Assembly (NCBI GenBank): GCA_021413885.1
Contig: JAIOPM010000060.1
Location: forward strand, 19,864 to 83,863
DNA from: Planctomycetota bacterium
GTDB taxonomy: Bacteria; Planctomycetota; UBA1135; GCA-002686595
Length of the DNA stretch: 64,000 nucleotides
Reading direction: 5' to 3'
The translations under genes and the position numbers were made by a program. Under the pieces are notes generated by a model. The model had not been told where the DNA came from. It ran no database searches and saw only the letters and a program-made list of their open reading frames with translations. Below, piece by piece: positions 24,545-33,849 of this stretch. The stretch's first letter is position 1, and each line of letters starts with the position of its first letter.

Positions 24545-26281
24545 TCAGGGCTCGATGAAGAGCGCGAGCGCGTCGGTCAGGCCGGTCGCGAACGGATCGC
24601 CGAGATCGCGCGACCAATACTGCGCGAAGACTTCCTCGCCCGCGACGAGTGCCGGATCGACGCCATTGCGGATGCGATCGTTGAAGTCGTACGCGTACGC
24701 GCCCGAGCAATCGTTCGGCGGCGGATTGCCGCCGGAGTTCAGGACGCCGCAGCGCGTGATCGGCAACTTCATGCAGAGACGTCCGCCCTGGAACGGCACG
24801 CTCTGCGGCGTGAACGCGTAGAAGAGCAGACCGAACTTCTTGTTGAGCACCTGGAAGGCCTTGATGCGGAACGGTTGGCCGCTGGAGACACTCGGTGTCC
24901 CGACGCCTTGGACGAACGGCGTGCAGCCCACGCTGTTGACCTTCGCCGCGCAGTACGTCGTCGGCGCGCGCACGAACGAGTAGACGTGCACGCGGCCCGC
25001 GTCGTGTCCCGCGACGTCGTCCAGTGGATCGCCGATCACGATGTCGGCGAGCCCATCGCCGTTGCCGTCGACATGCGCGACCGAGAAGCCGAAGCCCATG
25101 TCGTACACCGGCGGCAACAGGTTCCCGAGCAACGCGCCGCTCGCTCCCGACCACACTCGCGTCTCCTCCGCGCCGACGCCGAAACCGGAGAACTCCGCCT
25201 GCGGTCCGCCGGCCGCGTAGTCGCTGACGCCGTCGCCGTCGAGGTCGCCGAAATCGGCGAGCCCGTTGCCGAGCGCGAGTCCCGTCAGCGTCGGCGGCGT
25301 GTCGCCGTGGACTCGTACCGTCGCGCCCGAAGCTCCGTCCAGCACCCAGATCCCGATCCCGCAGTTCCAGCTCGGCCAGCAACCATCCGCATGCGAGTGC
25401 GCCAGGAAGTCCGCCTTTCCGTTTCCGTTCTGATCGCCGACGCGTGCCACGGTCCAGCCGAATTGTTGGCCGAACGTCGAACCCGCCTTCGTCCAAAGCG
25501 CCGCTCCGGTCGCTCCGTCGTGGACGTACACCCTGCCCAGTCCGCCGTTGGCGGGATTCCAGCGCGGTTCGCCGAGCACGTATTCGCTCCGCCCGTCGCC
25601 GTCGAGGTCGCCGAGGAGACACGTTCCGTAGCCGAGGCTTTCGCCGCCGGTGTGCGTGCGGATCGTCGCGCCGGTCGCGCCGCTCACGACGAGCACGTAC
25701 CCGCTCGTCGAGAACGAGCCCGGAGCTCCGATCAACACGTCCGAGATCGAATCACCGTCGACATCGAAGCCTCCGGCGACGGAAGCTCCGAGTGCAGCGC
25801 TCGACGTCGAGCCCGAAAGGTGATGGAGCACGACGCCCGACTGCCCGGAGAAGATCTGCGCGTAACCCGCGCCGTGAACGATCGGCCAGTAGCCGAAGTC
25901 GTACAGGTCGCTCGATCCCGGCGCGCCGACGATCACGTCGTCGAAACCGTCGCCGTCGACATCGCCGACGCCCGCGACGGAGTAGCCGAAGCCGTCCTTC
26001 GCACCGAGTCCCGCCCACGAACGGAGCACCGCGAGCGTCCGGCCGGAATACACGCGCACTTCGCCCGAGTCCGCGCCGTTGACGTCGGCGAACGGCGAGC
26101 CGATCGCGAAGTCGTCGACGCCGTCAGCGTCGACATCGCCGACCGCCGCGACCGACCAACCGAACGAGTCGCCGGCCGCGCCGTCCGCGATCTCCCTCAC
26201 GCGCGTCTGCGCGGCGACCGTCGCGGCGCACGCGACGACGAAGACGGACGAAGTGAGCGACCGTCGAGTGTCGAGCTGCAT
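24545..26281 (-). CDS. Secreted FG-GAP repeat propeller protein with planctomycete C-terminal module
   Basis: A 578-aa protein with signal peptide SSVFVVACAATVAAQ and a strong AAGGAGG about 10 nt before ATG. Seven or more FG-GAP/VCBS repeats carry calcium-binding loops such as GDVDADGVDDFAIGSPFADV, GDVDGDGFDDVIVGAPG, GDLDGDGRSEYVLGEP and GDLDGDGVSDYAAGGP. From about residue 438 comes the module TYCAAKVNSVGCTP, QVLNKKFGLLFYA, FQGGRLCMKLPITRCG, NDCSGAYAYDF and FAQYWSRDLG, homologous to the end of the 15808-17523 protein. FG-GAP propellers resemble integrin alpha heads and bind calcium. Surface adhesion is inferred. Confidence 0.88.
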   Translation of the reverse strand: MQLDTRRSLTSSVFVVACAATVAAQTRVREIADGAAGDSFGWSVAAVGDVDADGVDDFAIGSPFADVNGADSGEVRVYSGRTLAVLRSWAGLGAKDGFGYSVAGVGDVDGDGFDDVIVGAPGSSDLYDFGYWPIVHGAGYAQIFSGQSGVVLHHLSGSTSSAALGASVAGGFDVDGDSISDVLIGAPGSFSTSGYVLVVSGATGATIRTHTGGESLGYGTCLLGDLDGDGRSEYVLGEPRWNPANGGLGRVYVHDGATGAALWTKAGSTFGQQFGWTVARVGDQNGNGKADFLAHSHADGCWPSWNCGIGIWVLDGASGATVRVHGDTPPTLTGLALGNGLADFGDLDGDGVSDYAAGGPQAEFSGFGVGAEETRVWSGASGALLGNLLPPVYDMGFGFSVAHVDGNGDGLADIVIGDPLDDVAGHDAGRVHVYSFVRAPTTYCAAKVNSVGCTPFVQGVGTPSVSSGQPFRIKAFQVLNKKFGLLFYAFTPQSVPFQGGRLCMKLPITRCGVLNSGGNPPPNDCSGAYAYDFNDRIRNGVDPALVAGEEVFAQYWSRDLGDPFATGLTDALALFIEP

Positions 26282-26307
26282 GGCGTGGCCCTCCTTGCGC
26301 GGAATCG

Positions 26308-26313
26308 AGTCTA
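26308..26313 (-). promoter_or_regulatory. -10-like hexamer TAGACT upstream of the FG-GAP gene
   Basis: On the minus strand TAGACT is followed about 26 nt later by ATG 26281, with AAGGAGG in between, so this transcript would have a short leader with a normal ribosome site. Confidence 0.35.
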
Positions 26314-26398
26314 CGCCGATTCCCGGGACGCGGGAGCGGCGCAGACGTCGACGGATCGCTCGGCGCTCGACGACCGGTTCAGGAGGTTCGCGGCGTGC

Positions 26399-27502
26399 TC
26401 AACCGACCTTCGCGTGCCATGCGGCGAGGACCTCGCGCTCGCGTTCCGGTGAGAGTCCGTGCTTCAACGTCGCCTGCCGATCCTCGGGCAGCGTCGCCCA
26501 CCACGCGAGCGTGTCGCGCACCGTGACGTCGAGCGGTCGGTAGCGCAGGCCCGCGCCGATCGCCTTCGACACGTTCATCGTCCAATAGGCTTGGCCGGGT
26601 TCGGTGCTCGGCAACCACGCGGGCAGATCGCTCCACGGCGCGACGTTCTGCTCGAAGAGGAACGACGTGTCGACCCACGTCAGTCGAGCGTTGCTGTGCG
26701 CCGCGCGCACGCACGTCTCGAGCATGCTGCGCATCGAGAGACGTTGCTCGGGCCCGACGGCGTGGAAGAGGCCGAGCGTGCGCCGCTCGACGACATGCAC
26801 GATGAACTCGCCGAGGTCGCGCACGTCGATGATCTGGACGGGATCGTCGCCGGTTCCGGGCGCGAGCACTTCGCCGCCGCGTGCGATGCGCACCGGCCAA
26901 TACGTGAAACGATCGGAGCCGTCGAGCGGTCCGACGATCAGACCCGGACGCACGATCGTGTAGCGCTTTGGGCAGAGTTCGGCGAGCAATTGCTCGCACC
27001 GCGCCTTGCGCCCGCCGAAGAAATCGCCGGCGGCGTTGTCCTCGTCCTTCGGATCGAGCGGCGTCATCGCGGCGGTCTCGTCGAGGTTGGGCTGCGAGAG
27101 ATCGGCGACCGCGTTGAGCGACGAGACGAAGAGGTATTGATCGACGTTCGGTCCGAGCAGCGTCGCCGCGGAGCGCACATGCCGCGGCATGTCGGTCCAC
27201 GTGTCGAGCACCGCGTCCCAACGGCGCCCTTCGAGCGCGCTCATGTCGCCGTCGCGATCGCCGTGCAACTTCTCGCACTCGGGGAAGAGTTGAGGATTGG
27301 TCTTGCCGCGGTTGAAGAGCGTTACTTGGTGCCCGCGTGCGAGCGCTGCCTCCACGATGTGCGGCCCGATGAACCGCGTGCCGCCGAGCACGAGGATCCT
27401 CTTGCGCGCGGGCTTTGCGCCGCGCGTCGCCGCGCACGCGCCGAGTGCCGTCGCGCCGAGCGCCGCGCCCGCCCACAAGAACTGTCTGCGATTCGATTGC
27501 AT
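26399..27502 (-). CDS. Tat-exported NAD-dependent epimerase/dehydratase-like lipoprotein
   Basis: A 367-aa protein; ATG 27502 is chosen because GGAGGT precedes it and it exposes a twin-arginine signal NRRQFLWAGAALGATALGAC with a lipobox cysteine (LGAC) near residue 22. The mature part is an atypical SDR: RILVLGGTRFIGPHIVEAAL (about residues 36-55), LFNRGKTNPQLFP, FVSSLNAVAD, IVRPGLIVGP. The GGTRFIG start and absence of YxxxK place it with the reductase/epimerase branch that includes mRNA-binding chloroplast CSP41-like proteins. Export by Tat would allow folding with NAD(P) first. Substrate unknown; next gene downstream on this strand is the FG-GAP protein. Confidence 0.85.
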   Translation of the reverse strand: MQSNRRQFLWAGAALGATALGACAATRGAKPARKRILVLGGTRFIGPHIVEAALARGHQVTLFNRGKTNPQLFPECEKLHGDRDGDMSALEGRRWDAVLDTWTDMPRHVRSAATLLGPNVDQYLFVSSLNAVADLSQPNLDETAAMTPLDPKDEDNAAGDFFGGRKARCEQLLAELCPKRYTIVRPGLIVGPLDGSDRFTYWPVRIARGGEVLAPGTGDDPVQIIDVRDLGEFIVHVVERRTLGLFHAVGPEQRLSMRSMLETCVRAAHSNARLTWVDTSFLFEQNVAPWSDLPAWLPSTEPGQAYWTMNVSKAIGAGLRYRPLDVTVRDTLAWWATLPEDRQATLKHGLSPEREREVLAAWHAKVG

Positions 27503-27595
27503 GCGATGGACCTCCGAGCGCGAGAGCATCGCAGAGTTCGCGCGCCGCGTCTGTCTCGAGTCGGTCAAGGTCTTGGCAGAGCGACGTAGCTCGAA

Positions 27596-29380
27596 CTACG
27601 GATGGAGCCGCGCCTCGACGGCCGTCGAGAGCTCGCGCGCTTCCTCGAGGTCCGGTTGCAGCTTCAACGCGGCCGCGAGTTCGTCGCGGGCGAGCTCGAG
27701 TTCGCCGCGCGCGGCCAGCACCTTCGCGAACGCGGTGCGGAACTTGGCGTTCGACGGTTGACGCGCCGCCAACTCGCGCAGCTCGTCGCGCGCACGCTCG
27801 AGATCGCCGGCCTGCGCCAACGCCATGCCGAGGTTGAAGCGCGCGACTTCGAGCTCGGGCGCGAGTTCGAGAGCTCGACGGTAGTGGGCGAGCGCTTCGT
27901 CGCGGCGACCGAGCCGCTCGAGCGTCAGGCCGAGGCGCTCGTGCGCGCGCGGCGACGTCGGGTCGAGGCGCAGCGCTTCCTCGAAACTCGCGACGGCTTC
28001 GGGAAGTCGGTCGAGTTCGTTCAACACCGCGCCGAGGTTGGTGCGCGCCGGCGCGTCGCGCGGCGCGAGCTCGACCGCGCGTTCGAGACACGGCAACGCG
28101 CCCTCGGCGTCGCCGCGATCGAGCCGCGCGAGGCCGAGGTTCACCCACGCCGCCCACGCCGACGGATTGACCTCGACGTTGCGGCCGAAGAGGCGTTCGT
28201 CGTTGGCGAACCAGCCCGACTGACGGAAGCTCGCGACGCCGAGCAAGGCGACGAGAACGACGACGATCGACCGGCGAACGGCGCGGGAGATCTCGATCCG
28301 CGCGAGCCCCGCGCCGAAGAGCGCGATCGGCGCCGCGCTCGCCAAGTACTGGAAGCGATCGGCGACGAACGTGTAGCGCAGGAACGCGAAGTCGATCCAG
28401 CCGAGCGTCGGCGCGAGCGTGACGAGGAAGAAGCTCGCGGCGAAGAACGGTCCGCGGCCGATGCGTCCGCGCAACGCCCACGCTCCCGCGAACAACGCGA
28501 CCAACGCCATCACCGGCAACCACGCGAGCGGCGCGCCGACGTCGATCGTCCAACGTGGTTGGATCGGCACGAGGTCGACCGGCCACGCGAGCTTCTCGAC
28601 GTAGAACCAGAACGAGCGCGACGACACCAACAGTTTCTCGCTCCAACCGAACCCGAGGTCGTACGGATCGATCTCGCGCGACCGCGCGACGTCGAGCGCC
28701 GCGAGCACGCCGCCGACCGCGACGAACGGCAACAACGCGAGCACGTCGCGCCGCGTGATCCGTCCGCGTCGCCACCACTGCGCCGCGCCGAGCACCAACG
28801 GCAACCCGAGCGCGACCGACTTCGACAACATCGCGCACGCGAAGCACGCGACGGCGACGACCAGGGCTCCGAGTCGCGCGCGTTCGCCGTCGAAGCGCAA
28901 CCACGCGAGGAACGCGAGCCCATAGAACGTCGTCGCGAGCAAGTCCTTGCGCTCGATCACCCACGCGACCGATTCGACGTGCACCGGATGCACCGCGAAG
29001 AGCAACGCGGCGATCCACGCGCCGCAGAACGCCATGCGCTGGAGCACGAGCCCGAGCAACACCGCGTTCGCCGCGTGCAGCAACACATTGACGAAGTGAT
29101 GGCCGAACGGCCCGGCGCCGAAGACGTGTTCGTCGATCCAGAGCGACGTGTACGTCAGCGGCCAGTAGTGAACTTCGCCCTGGACGGCTCCCGCTTCCGT
29201 CCAGATGCGCCGCAGCCCGTCGAGATCCGCGAACACCGGATGGCCGGCGAGCGCGATGTCGTCCCACACGTAACCCGCGCTGAGCGCCGGCAAGTGCGCG
29301 ATCAACGCGACGAACACGACCGCGATCCACGCGCGGCGGCTCCAAGTCGGCGTCGCGCGCGACGGGTGTTCGGCTTCCAA
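27596..29380 (-). CDS. TMTC-like membrane protein with C-terminal TPR repeats
   Basis: A 594-aa protein, TTG start with GGAG 8 nt upstream. The N-terminal two-thirds (about residues 15-390) have some ten membrane segments and resemble the DUF1736/TMTC family of GT-C mannosyltransferases: GYVWDDIALAGHPVF with acidic Asp-Asp in the first loop, YWPLTYTSLWIDEHVFG, FAVHPVHVESVAWVIERKDL. The C-terminal part (about 400-585) carries five or more TPR units such as LGAVLNELDRLPEAVASFEE and LGLTLERLGRRDEALAHYRR. In animals TMTC proteins O-mannosylate cadherins. A polyprenyl-phosphate-sugar donor is likely; here the TPR part may select the acceptor protein (inference). Confidence 0.85.
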   Translation of the reverse strand: MEAEHPSRATPTWSRRAWIAVVFVALIAHLPALSAGYVWDDIALAGHPVFADLDGLRRIWTEAGAVQGEVHYWPLTYTSLWIDEHVFGAGPFGHHFVNVLLHAANAVLLGLVLQRMAFCGAWIAALLFAVHPVHVESVAWVIERKDLLATTFYGLAFLAWLRFDGERARLGALVVAVACFACAMLSKSVALGLPLVLGAAQWWRRGRITRRDVLALLPFVAVGGVLAALDVARSREIDPYDLGFGWSEKLLVSSRSFWFYVEKLAWPVDLVPIQPRWTIDVGAPLAWLPVMALVALFAGAWALRGRIGRGPFFAASFFLVTLAPTLGWIDFAFLRYTFVADRFQYLASAAPIALFGAGLARIEISRAVRRSIVVVLVALLGVASFRQSGWFANDERLFGRNVEVNPSAWAAWVNLGLARLDRGDAEGALPCLERAVELAPRDAPARTNLGAVLNELDRLPEAVASFEEALRLDPTSPRAHERLGLTLERLGRRDEALAHYRRALELAPELEVARFNLGMALAQAGDLERARDELRELAARQPSNAKFRTAFAKVLAARGELELARDELAAALKLQPDLEEARELSTAVEARLHP

Positions 29381-29446
29381 GCGCTCTTCTCCGCGCTCAA
29401 CCTAACGACCGACGTTCGCCGTGCAAACGCGCGAACGCGGCGTCGT

Positions 29447-32356
29447 TCAATCGCCGGCGCGGGCGCGAGCGCTCGCCCATTCGTAAACCGCTTCGCCGAG
29501 CGCTTCCGCCGTCGTGCCGAACGTCGTCGGGGCGCCGACTTGGCCGTCGGCGTTGCCGACGAAGTAGGCGTGAGCGAAGTCGGCGAGCTTCGCGCGACGC
29601 TTGCCGTCGTCGGCTTCGTAGAGGTAGTGCACGAGCGCGGTCGCCTGCGCCTCGTAAACGTCGAGCGGCGAGGTCGGATGCGCGAGATCGAGCCATCCGC
29701 GCCGCGCGACGACTCCCGAACCGAGCGCACTCTGCGCGTCGACCGCGTCGCGCGACCAAACGAGCAGCGCCGGCCAGTGGTGGAGGCTCGACGACGGCAG
29801 CGTCGCGTTGAGCGCGAGGCTGTCGGTCGCTTGCTCGGGGAGCCGCGCCGTGCCCGCGGCGACGTCGTACTCGAGCTCCTCGACGAAACCGGCGAGACCC
29901 TCCGCGATCCAGTAGCCCGGTTCCTTGCGATTCGCGCGGCGCGAGAGTCGTTGCGAGAAGCGCGGACACCGTTCGCGCAGCCAGTGGTGGGCGATCGCGT
30001 GGACGAAGCGTTCGCGCGCGGGCACGAGCGTCGGCTCGTCGTCCGGGAAACCGACGTGGGTCGTCATCGTCGTCGGATCGAAGTGGGCGAACGCGCGCTC
30101 GCGATTGCGCGGTTCCTCGCTCGCGGTCTTCGCGGTGTCTTGGTCGTAGCGCTCGACCGTCGCGTGGACGCACACGACGAGCGGTTCGAGCGGCGGCCCC
30201 GTGCGCAGCGCGTCGCCGAACAACGGCTCGAGCGCCTTGCACGCGAGTTCACCGAACGCGATCACGCGAGCGATCGAGCGCGGCGCGCGCGGAGAGCAGA
30301 TCAACAGGAGTCGCGGCGTGCGCAGGACGAGCAGCTCGGCGCGCTCGGCCGCCGGCAGTTGCGCGAGGGCCCGTTCCGTGGGCGAAGCCTCGGCGCCGGG
30401 CGCGGCCGTCGTCGTCGGCGGCTCGACCACCTTGCCTTCGAAGCGTTCGAGCACGCGCGTGAGCTCGATCGCGCCATCGAGCTCGGCGTCGGCGCAGTGT
30501 TCGAGCCCCGCCGCGACCTCGGCGCGCAACACGCGCCGCGCGCTCTCCGCTTCCGGAACGCGGGCGAGGATTTCGCGCGCGAGCTCGATGCGCACGTTCT
30601 TCGGCGCCTCCGGAGCGAGCTTCTCGAGCCGCACCGCGAGCGCCGCTGCGTGCGCTCCGTCGAGTTCGCGCCGCGCGGCGAACACCGCGTTCGCCTTACC
30701 TTGCGCGGGCGGTTGCGGTTTGCCCTGCGCGAATTGGTCGAGCGCCTTCAACAACTTCGCCGAGTCGCCGTTTTCGCAGCCGTAGAGGCACGCGTCGTCG
30801 TGCAGCTTGCGCGCCATCACCGCGTCGCGCGCCGTCAGCGCCTCGCGCGCGAGAGCCAAGCACTTCGTCGCGAGCTCCGCGTCGGTCGCGCGATCGATCG
30901 CGCGGATCCAACCGCGCGCGTCGGAGGCGAAGAGCAGGCGCTTGTCGGAGTCCTCGAGCGCGCAGACGTCAGCGAACCGGCGCTCCGCCGACTTCCGTCT
31001 CGCGGCGTCGCGGATCACGCGCGCTTCGCGATCGAGCACGACATCGCGCCGTTCGCTCGAACCGTCGAGCAGGTACACCGTCGCCTTCGCGAGCGTCTTG
31101 TTCGCCGGCGCGAGCGCTTCCGACGCGAGCCATTCGCTCGGCGGATCTGCCGGCGTGCTGCCGAGATGGACCAAGCGCGATTCGTTTTCGACGACGAGCA
31201 CGCCGCCGTCGGTCGGCACCATGCGCCGCGTCACCGGCGTCGCGTGACGCCAGAGCACGCGCCGCGACGCGAGCTCGAACGCGATGCCGCCGACGTAACC
31301 GACCGGCCCCGCGATCGACACCGCCATCGGAGTGCGCACGACCGCGGCTTGGTGCTCGCGGTTGGCGAGGAAGTCGAACGTTCCGTTCGCGGCGCGCGAA
31401 TCGTCGATCAACTGCACGCCGGCTTCGTCCTCGACCACCGAGTACCAACCGGCGCCGTGATCGGTGCACGGCGCGACCAACGACAACACCATCAACACTT
31501 CCGACGGCTGCGAGAGATCGAGGATCGTGCCGAAGCTCGGCGGCTTGTTCGCGACGGGAATCGGCAGCGAAGAGTGGAAGAGCACCTGCGGCAGCAGGAC
31601 GTCGATCGAGCCTTCGGCGTCGAACGGCGGAACCTTTCCGTCGTGCCACAGCGCCGTGAGTTCCTCGCCTTGTTCGCCGTTCGCGCGGTTCAGGCGGAGC
31701 AACTGCCCGCGTAGGTCCGCGTTGTAGCGCACGGCGTAGAGCTCGTCGCCGCGCAGGCTGAGCGCGCCGCGGAACGTCCCGCTCAGGTTCCAATGCTGGG
31801 CGCCCGTCCGCGCGTCGAGGCACTCGATGCCGAGCTCGGTGCGCACGTAGAGTTCGTCGCCGAAGAGCAGCGGACTCGCGACCGCGCCTTTGCGCTCGAT
31901 GCGCGACGCGAGCTCGACGCTCGTGCCGCGCACGCGCAGCAGATCGATCGTGCGCGTCGAGCTGCGCACGGCGATCAAGTCGCCGGAGAGCGACGGCTCG
32001 AGCGGCGTCGCGCCGTCGAACGCGTGGCTGCTCCAGAGTTGCGCGCCGTCGCGCAGGTCGAAGAGTTCGAGCGAGCGCTGCCGTGAACCCGCGAGCGTCT
32101 CGAGCACCACGCAGCCGCGTTCGAGCAGCGGCTCGCCGACGATCGAGGCGCCGACGTCGCGCGCCCACAACTCGTGCGGCGTGTCCCACAGCGGACGACT
32201 CGCGGAAACCCCGGTGCGCGCGACCGGTCCGCCGCGCGTGTTCCACGAACCCGCTTCCGCGACCGCGCCGTCGTCGCCGTCGTCCCCGTGGGCGGCCGAC
32301 GCGCCGGAGACCAGCGTTGCGAGGACGATCGATGCGTGAACCAGGCAAGTGGTCAT
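29447..32356 (-). CDS. PQQ-like propeller protein with degenerate gluzincin (peptidase MA-like) domain
   Basis: A 969-aa protein from ATG 32356; the frame continues further upstream but only as antisense of the aminotransferase gene. Signal peptide CLVHASIVLATLVSGASAAHG. Residues about 40-480 form a PQQ/quinoprotein-like propeller (LWARDVGASIVGEPLLERG, GIECLDARTGAQHWNLSG, VLWRHATP). A helical linker follows, then a C-terminal peptidase-like domain with H786-A-I-A-H790-H and downstream WIAEGLAGF (Glu819). In active gluzincins the motif is HExxH; here the catalytic Glu is Ala787, while both His ligands and the third-ligand Glu remain. It is probably a secreted pseudo-peptidase. Confidence 0.78.
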   Translation of the reverse strand: MTTCLVHASIVLATLVSGASAAHGDDGDDGAVAEAGSWNTRGGPVARTGVSASRPLWDTPHELWARDVGASIVGEPLLERGCVVLETLAGSRQRSLELFDLRDGAQLWSSHAFDGATPLEPSLSGDLIAVRSSTRTIDLLRVRGTSVELASRIERKGAVASPLLFGDELYVRTELGIECLDARTGAQHWNLSGTFRGALSLRGDELYAVRYNADLRGQLLRLNRANGEQGEELTALWHDGKVPPFDAEGSIDVLLPQVLFHSSLPIPVANKPPSFGTILDLSQPSEVLMVLSLVAPCTDHGAGWYSVVEDEAGVQLIDDSRAANGTFDFLANREHQAAVVRTPMAVSIAGPVGYVGGIAFELASRRVLWRHATPVTRRMVPTDGGVLVVENESRLVHLGSTPADPPSEWLASEALAPANKTLAKATVYLLDGSSERRDVVLDREARVIRDAARRKSAERRFADVCALEDSDKRLLFASDARGWIRAIDRATDAELATKCLALAREALTARDAVMARKLHDDACLYGCENGDSAKLLKALDQFAQGKPQPPAQGKANAVFAARRELDGAHAAALAVRLEKLAPEAPKNVRIELAREILARVPEAESARRVLRAEVAAGLEHCADAELDGAIELTRVLERFEGKVVEPPTTTAAPGAEASPTERALAQLPAAERAELLVLRTPRLLLICSPRAPRSIARVIAFGELACKALEPLFGDALRTGPPLEPLVVCVHATVERYDQDTAKTASEEPRNRERAFAHFDPTTMTTHVGFPDDEPTLVPARERFVHAIAHHWLRERCPRFSQRLSRRANRKEPGYWIAEGLAGFVEELEYDVAAGTARLPEQATDSLALNATLPSSSLHHWPALLVWSRDAVDAQSALGSGVVARRGWLDLAHPTSPLDVYEAQATALVHYLYEADDGKRRAKLADFAHAYFVGNADGQVGAPTTFGTTAEALGEAVYEWASARARAGD

Positions 32357-32485
32357 GGCGGGTCGTCGCGACGATCCAAGTCGTCGCGTGTGCGTGCTGC
32401 TCCCAACTTCGGATCTTACGTCGCGGGCCTCCGCCGATGCCAGGCGCTCGCGAGCGAGTCGATGGTTCGAAAGCTTGCGCGACGG

Positions 32486-32491
32486 CATACT
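32486..32491 (+). promoter_or_regulatory. -10-like hexamer CATACT before the aminotransferase gene
   Basis: CATACT ends 6 nt before ATG 32498; no Shine-Dalgarno is present. The region 32357-32497 is shared with the divergent PQQ-like gene. Confidence 0.4.
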
Positions 32492-32497
32492 CGCGCC

Positions 32498-33826
32498 ATG
32501 GCCACGGAACTCGACACTCAACGGGACCTGTCCACGTTCGCTCGTGAACCCGGACCTTTCGCCGGCAAGCGCATCGCGAAGATGGCGAGCGGTTTGATCG
32601 GCTCCGAGATCCTGAAGATCGCAGCCGACGTGCGCGCGTTGAAGCGCGAAGGCCGCACGATCTGCGATCTGACGGTGGGGGATTTCGATCCCAAGCAGTT
32701 CCGCATCCCGAAGAAGCTCGAGAGCGGCATTCGCGACGCGCTCGAGAAGGGCGAGACCAATTATCCGCCGTCGAACGGCGTGCTCGAGCTGCGCGAAGCG
32801 GTGCAGCGCTTCTACGCGCGCGAGCTCGGCCTCGATTATCCGTTGGATTCGTTCCTGATCGCCGGCGGCGCGCGACCGGTGATCTACGGGATCTATCGAG
32901 CGCTCGTCGACGCCGGCGATCGCGTGATCTATCCGGTGCCGAGTTGGAACAACAACCACTACATCCACATGAGCGGCGCGCAAGGCGTGCCGGTGGTGTG
33001 CACGCCCGAGCACGCGTTCCTGCCGACGCGTGAGGACTTCGCGCCGCACCTGCGCGGCGCGCGGCTCGTGTGCTTGAACTCGCCGCTCAACCCGACCGGT
33101 ACCGCGATCGAACGCGAGGTACTCCACGACATCTGCCGCGCGATCCTCGAGGAGAATCGCGCGCGCGAGGGGAGCGGAGGGCGTCCGCTCTTCGTGATGT
33201 ACGACCACATCTATTGGATGTTGTGCGTCGCCGGCACCGAGCACGTCACGCCGCCGGAGCTCGAACCCGAGATGGCGCGTTATACGGTCTTCGTCGACGG
33301 CATCTCGAAGTCGTTCGCGGCGACCGGCGTGCGCGTCGGCTGGGCGGTCGGCCCGACCGACGTGATCGAGCGCATGTCCGCCGTCCTCGGCCACGTCGGT
33401 GCGTGGGCGCCGCGCGCGGAACAGGTGGCGACCGTCGCGTTGCTCGACGACGCGGCGGGGATGAAGAGCTACCTCGACGAGTTCAAGCGCGGCGTCGGCG
33501 CGCGGCTCGCGCGCTTGCACGACGGGTTCCAACGTTTGAAGGCGAAGGGCTTCGCCGTCGAGAGTTTGCAGCCGATGGGCGCGATCTATTTGACCGCGCG
33601 CATCGCGCCGTTCGGCAAGACGACGCCGCAGGGCAAGCGTTTGAGCTCGAGCGACGACGTGCGCAAACATCTGCTCGATGCCGCGGGCCTCGCGATCGTT
33701 CCGTTCAGCGCGTTCGGCGCGACCGCGGACGAAGGTTGGTTTCGATTGAGCGTCGGCGCCGCGAGCCTCGAAGCGATCGACGCGGCGCTGCCGCGGCTCG
33801 AAGCGACGCTCGCCGCGTTGCGCTGA
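32498..33826 (+). CDS. PLP-dependent class I/II aminotransferase
   Basis: A 442-aa fold-type I enzyme. Conserved features are TVGDFDPKQFRIP (N-terminal), TNYPPSNGVLELREAV, NSPLNPTGTAIE (Asn-Pro-x-x-Pro-Thr-Gly), YDHIYWML (Tyr and Asp contacts to PLP), and ISKSFAATGVRVGW with Schiff-base Lys271. The fold is that of aspartate/aromatic aminotransferases, but amino-acid specificity cannot be told. An extra insertion near ILEENRAREGSGG is charged. An in-frame ATG at 32462 is possible; 32498 is preferred because the -10-like element lies directly before it. It leads a plus-strand group that ends at 38927. Confidence 0.9.
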   Translation: MATELDTQRDLSTFAREPGPFAGKRIAKMASGLIGSEILKIAADVRALKREGRTICDLTVGDFDPKQFRIPKKLESGIRDALEKGETNYPPSNGVLELREAVQRFYARELGLDYPLDSFLIAGGARPVIYGIYRALVDAGDRVIYPVPSWNNNHYIHMSGAQGVPVVCTPEHAFLPTREDFAPHLRGARLVCLNSPLNPTGTAIEREVLHDICRAILEENRAREGSGGRPLFVMYDHIYWMLCVAGTEHVTPPELEPEMARYTVFVDGISKSFAATGVRVGWAVGPTDVIERMSAVLGHVGAWAPRAEQVATVALLDDAAGMKSYLDEFKRGVGARLARLHDGFQRLKAKGFAVESLQPMGAIYLTARIAPFGKTTPQGKRLSSSDDVRKHLLDAAGLAIVPFSAFGATADEGWFRLSVGAASLEAIDAALPRLEATLAALR

Positions 33827-33849
33827 CGCGACCAGAGAGCGCGAAGACG

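Noticed and set aside
27602..31714. A 1370-codon open frame on the plus strand
   Set aside because: It is antisense to the TMTC-like and PQQ-like genes and is almost entirely Arg/Glu/Ala/Asp. Long open antisense frames are expected in GC-rich DNA with strong third-position bias.
32357..33670. Extension of the PQQ-like gene upstream to 33670
   Set aside because: This part is antisense of a well-supported aminotransferase; the signal peptide at ATG 32356 sets the true start.
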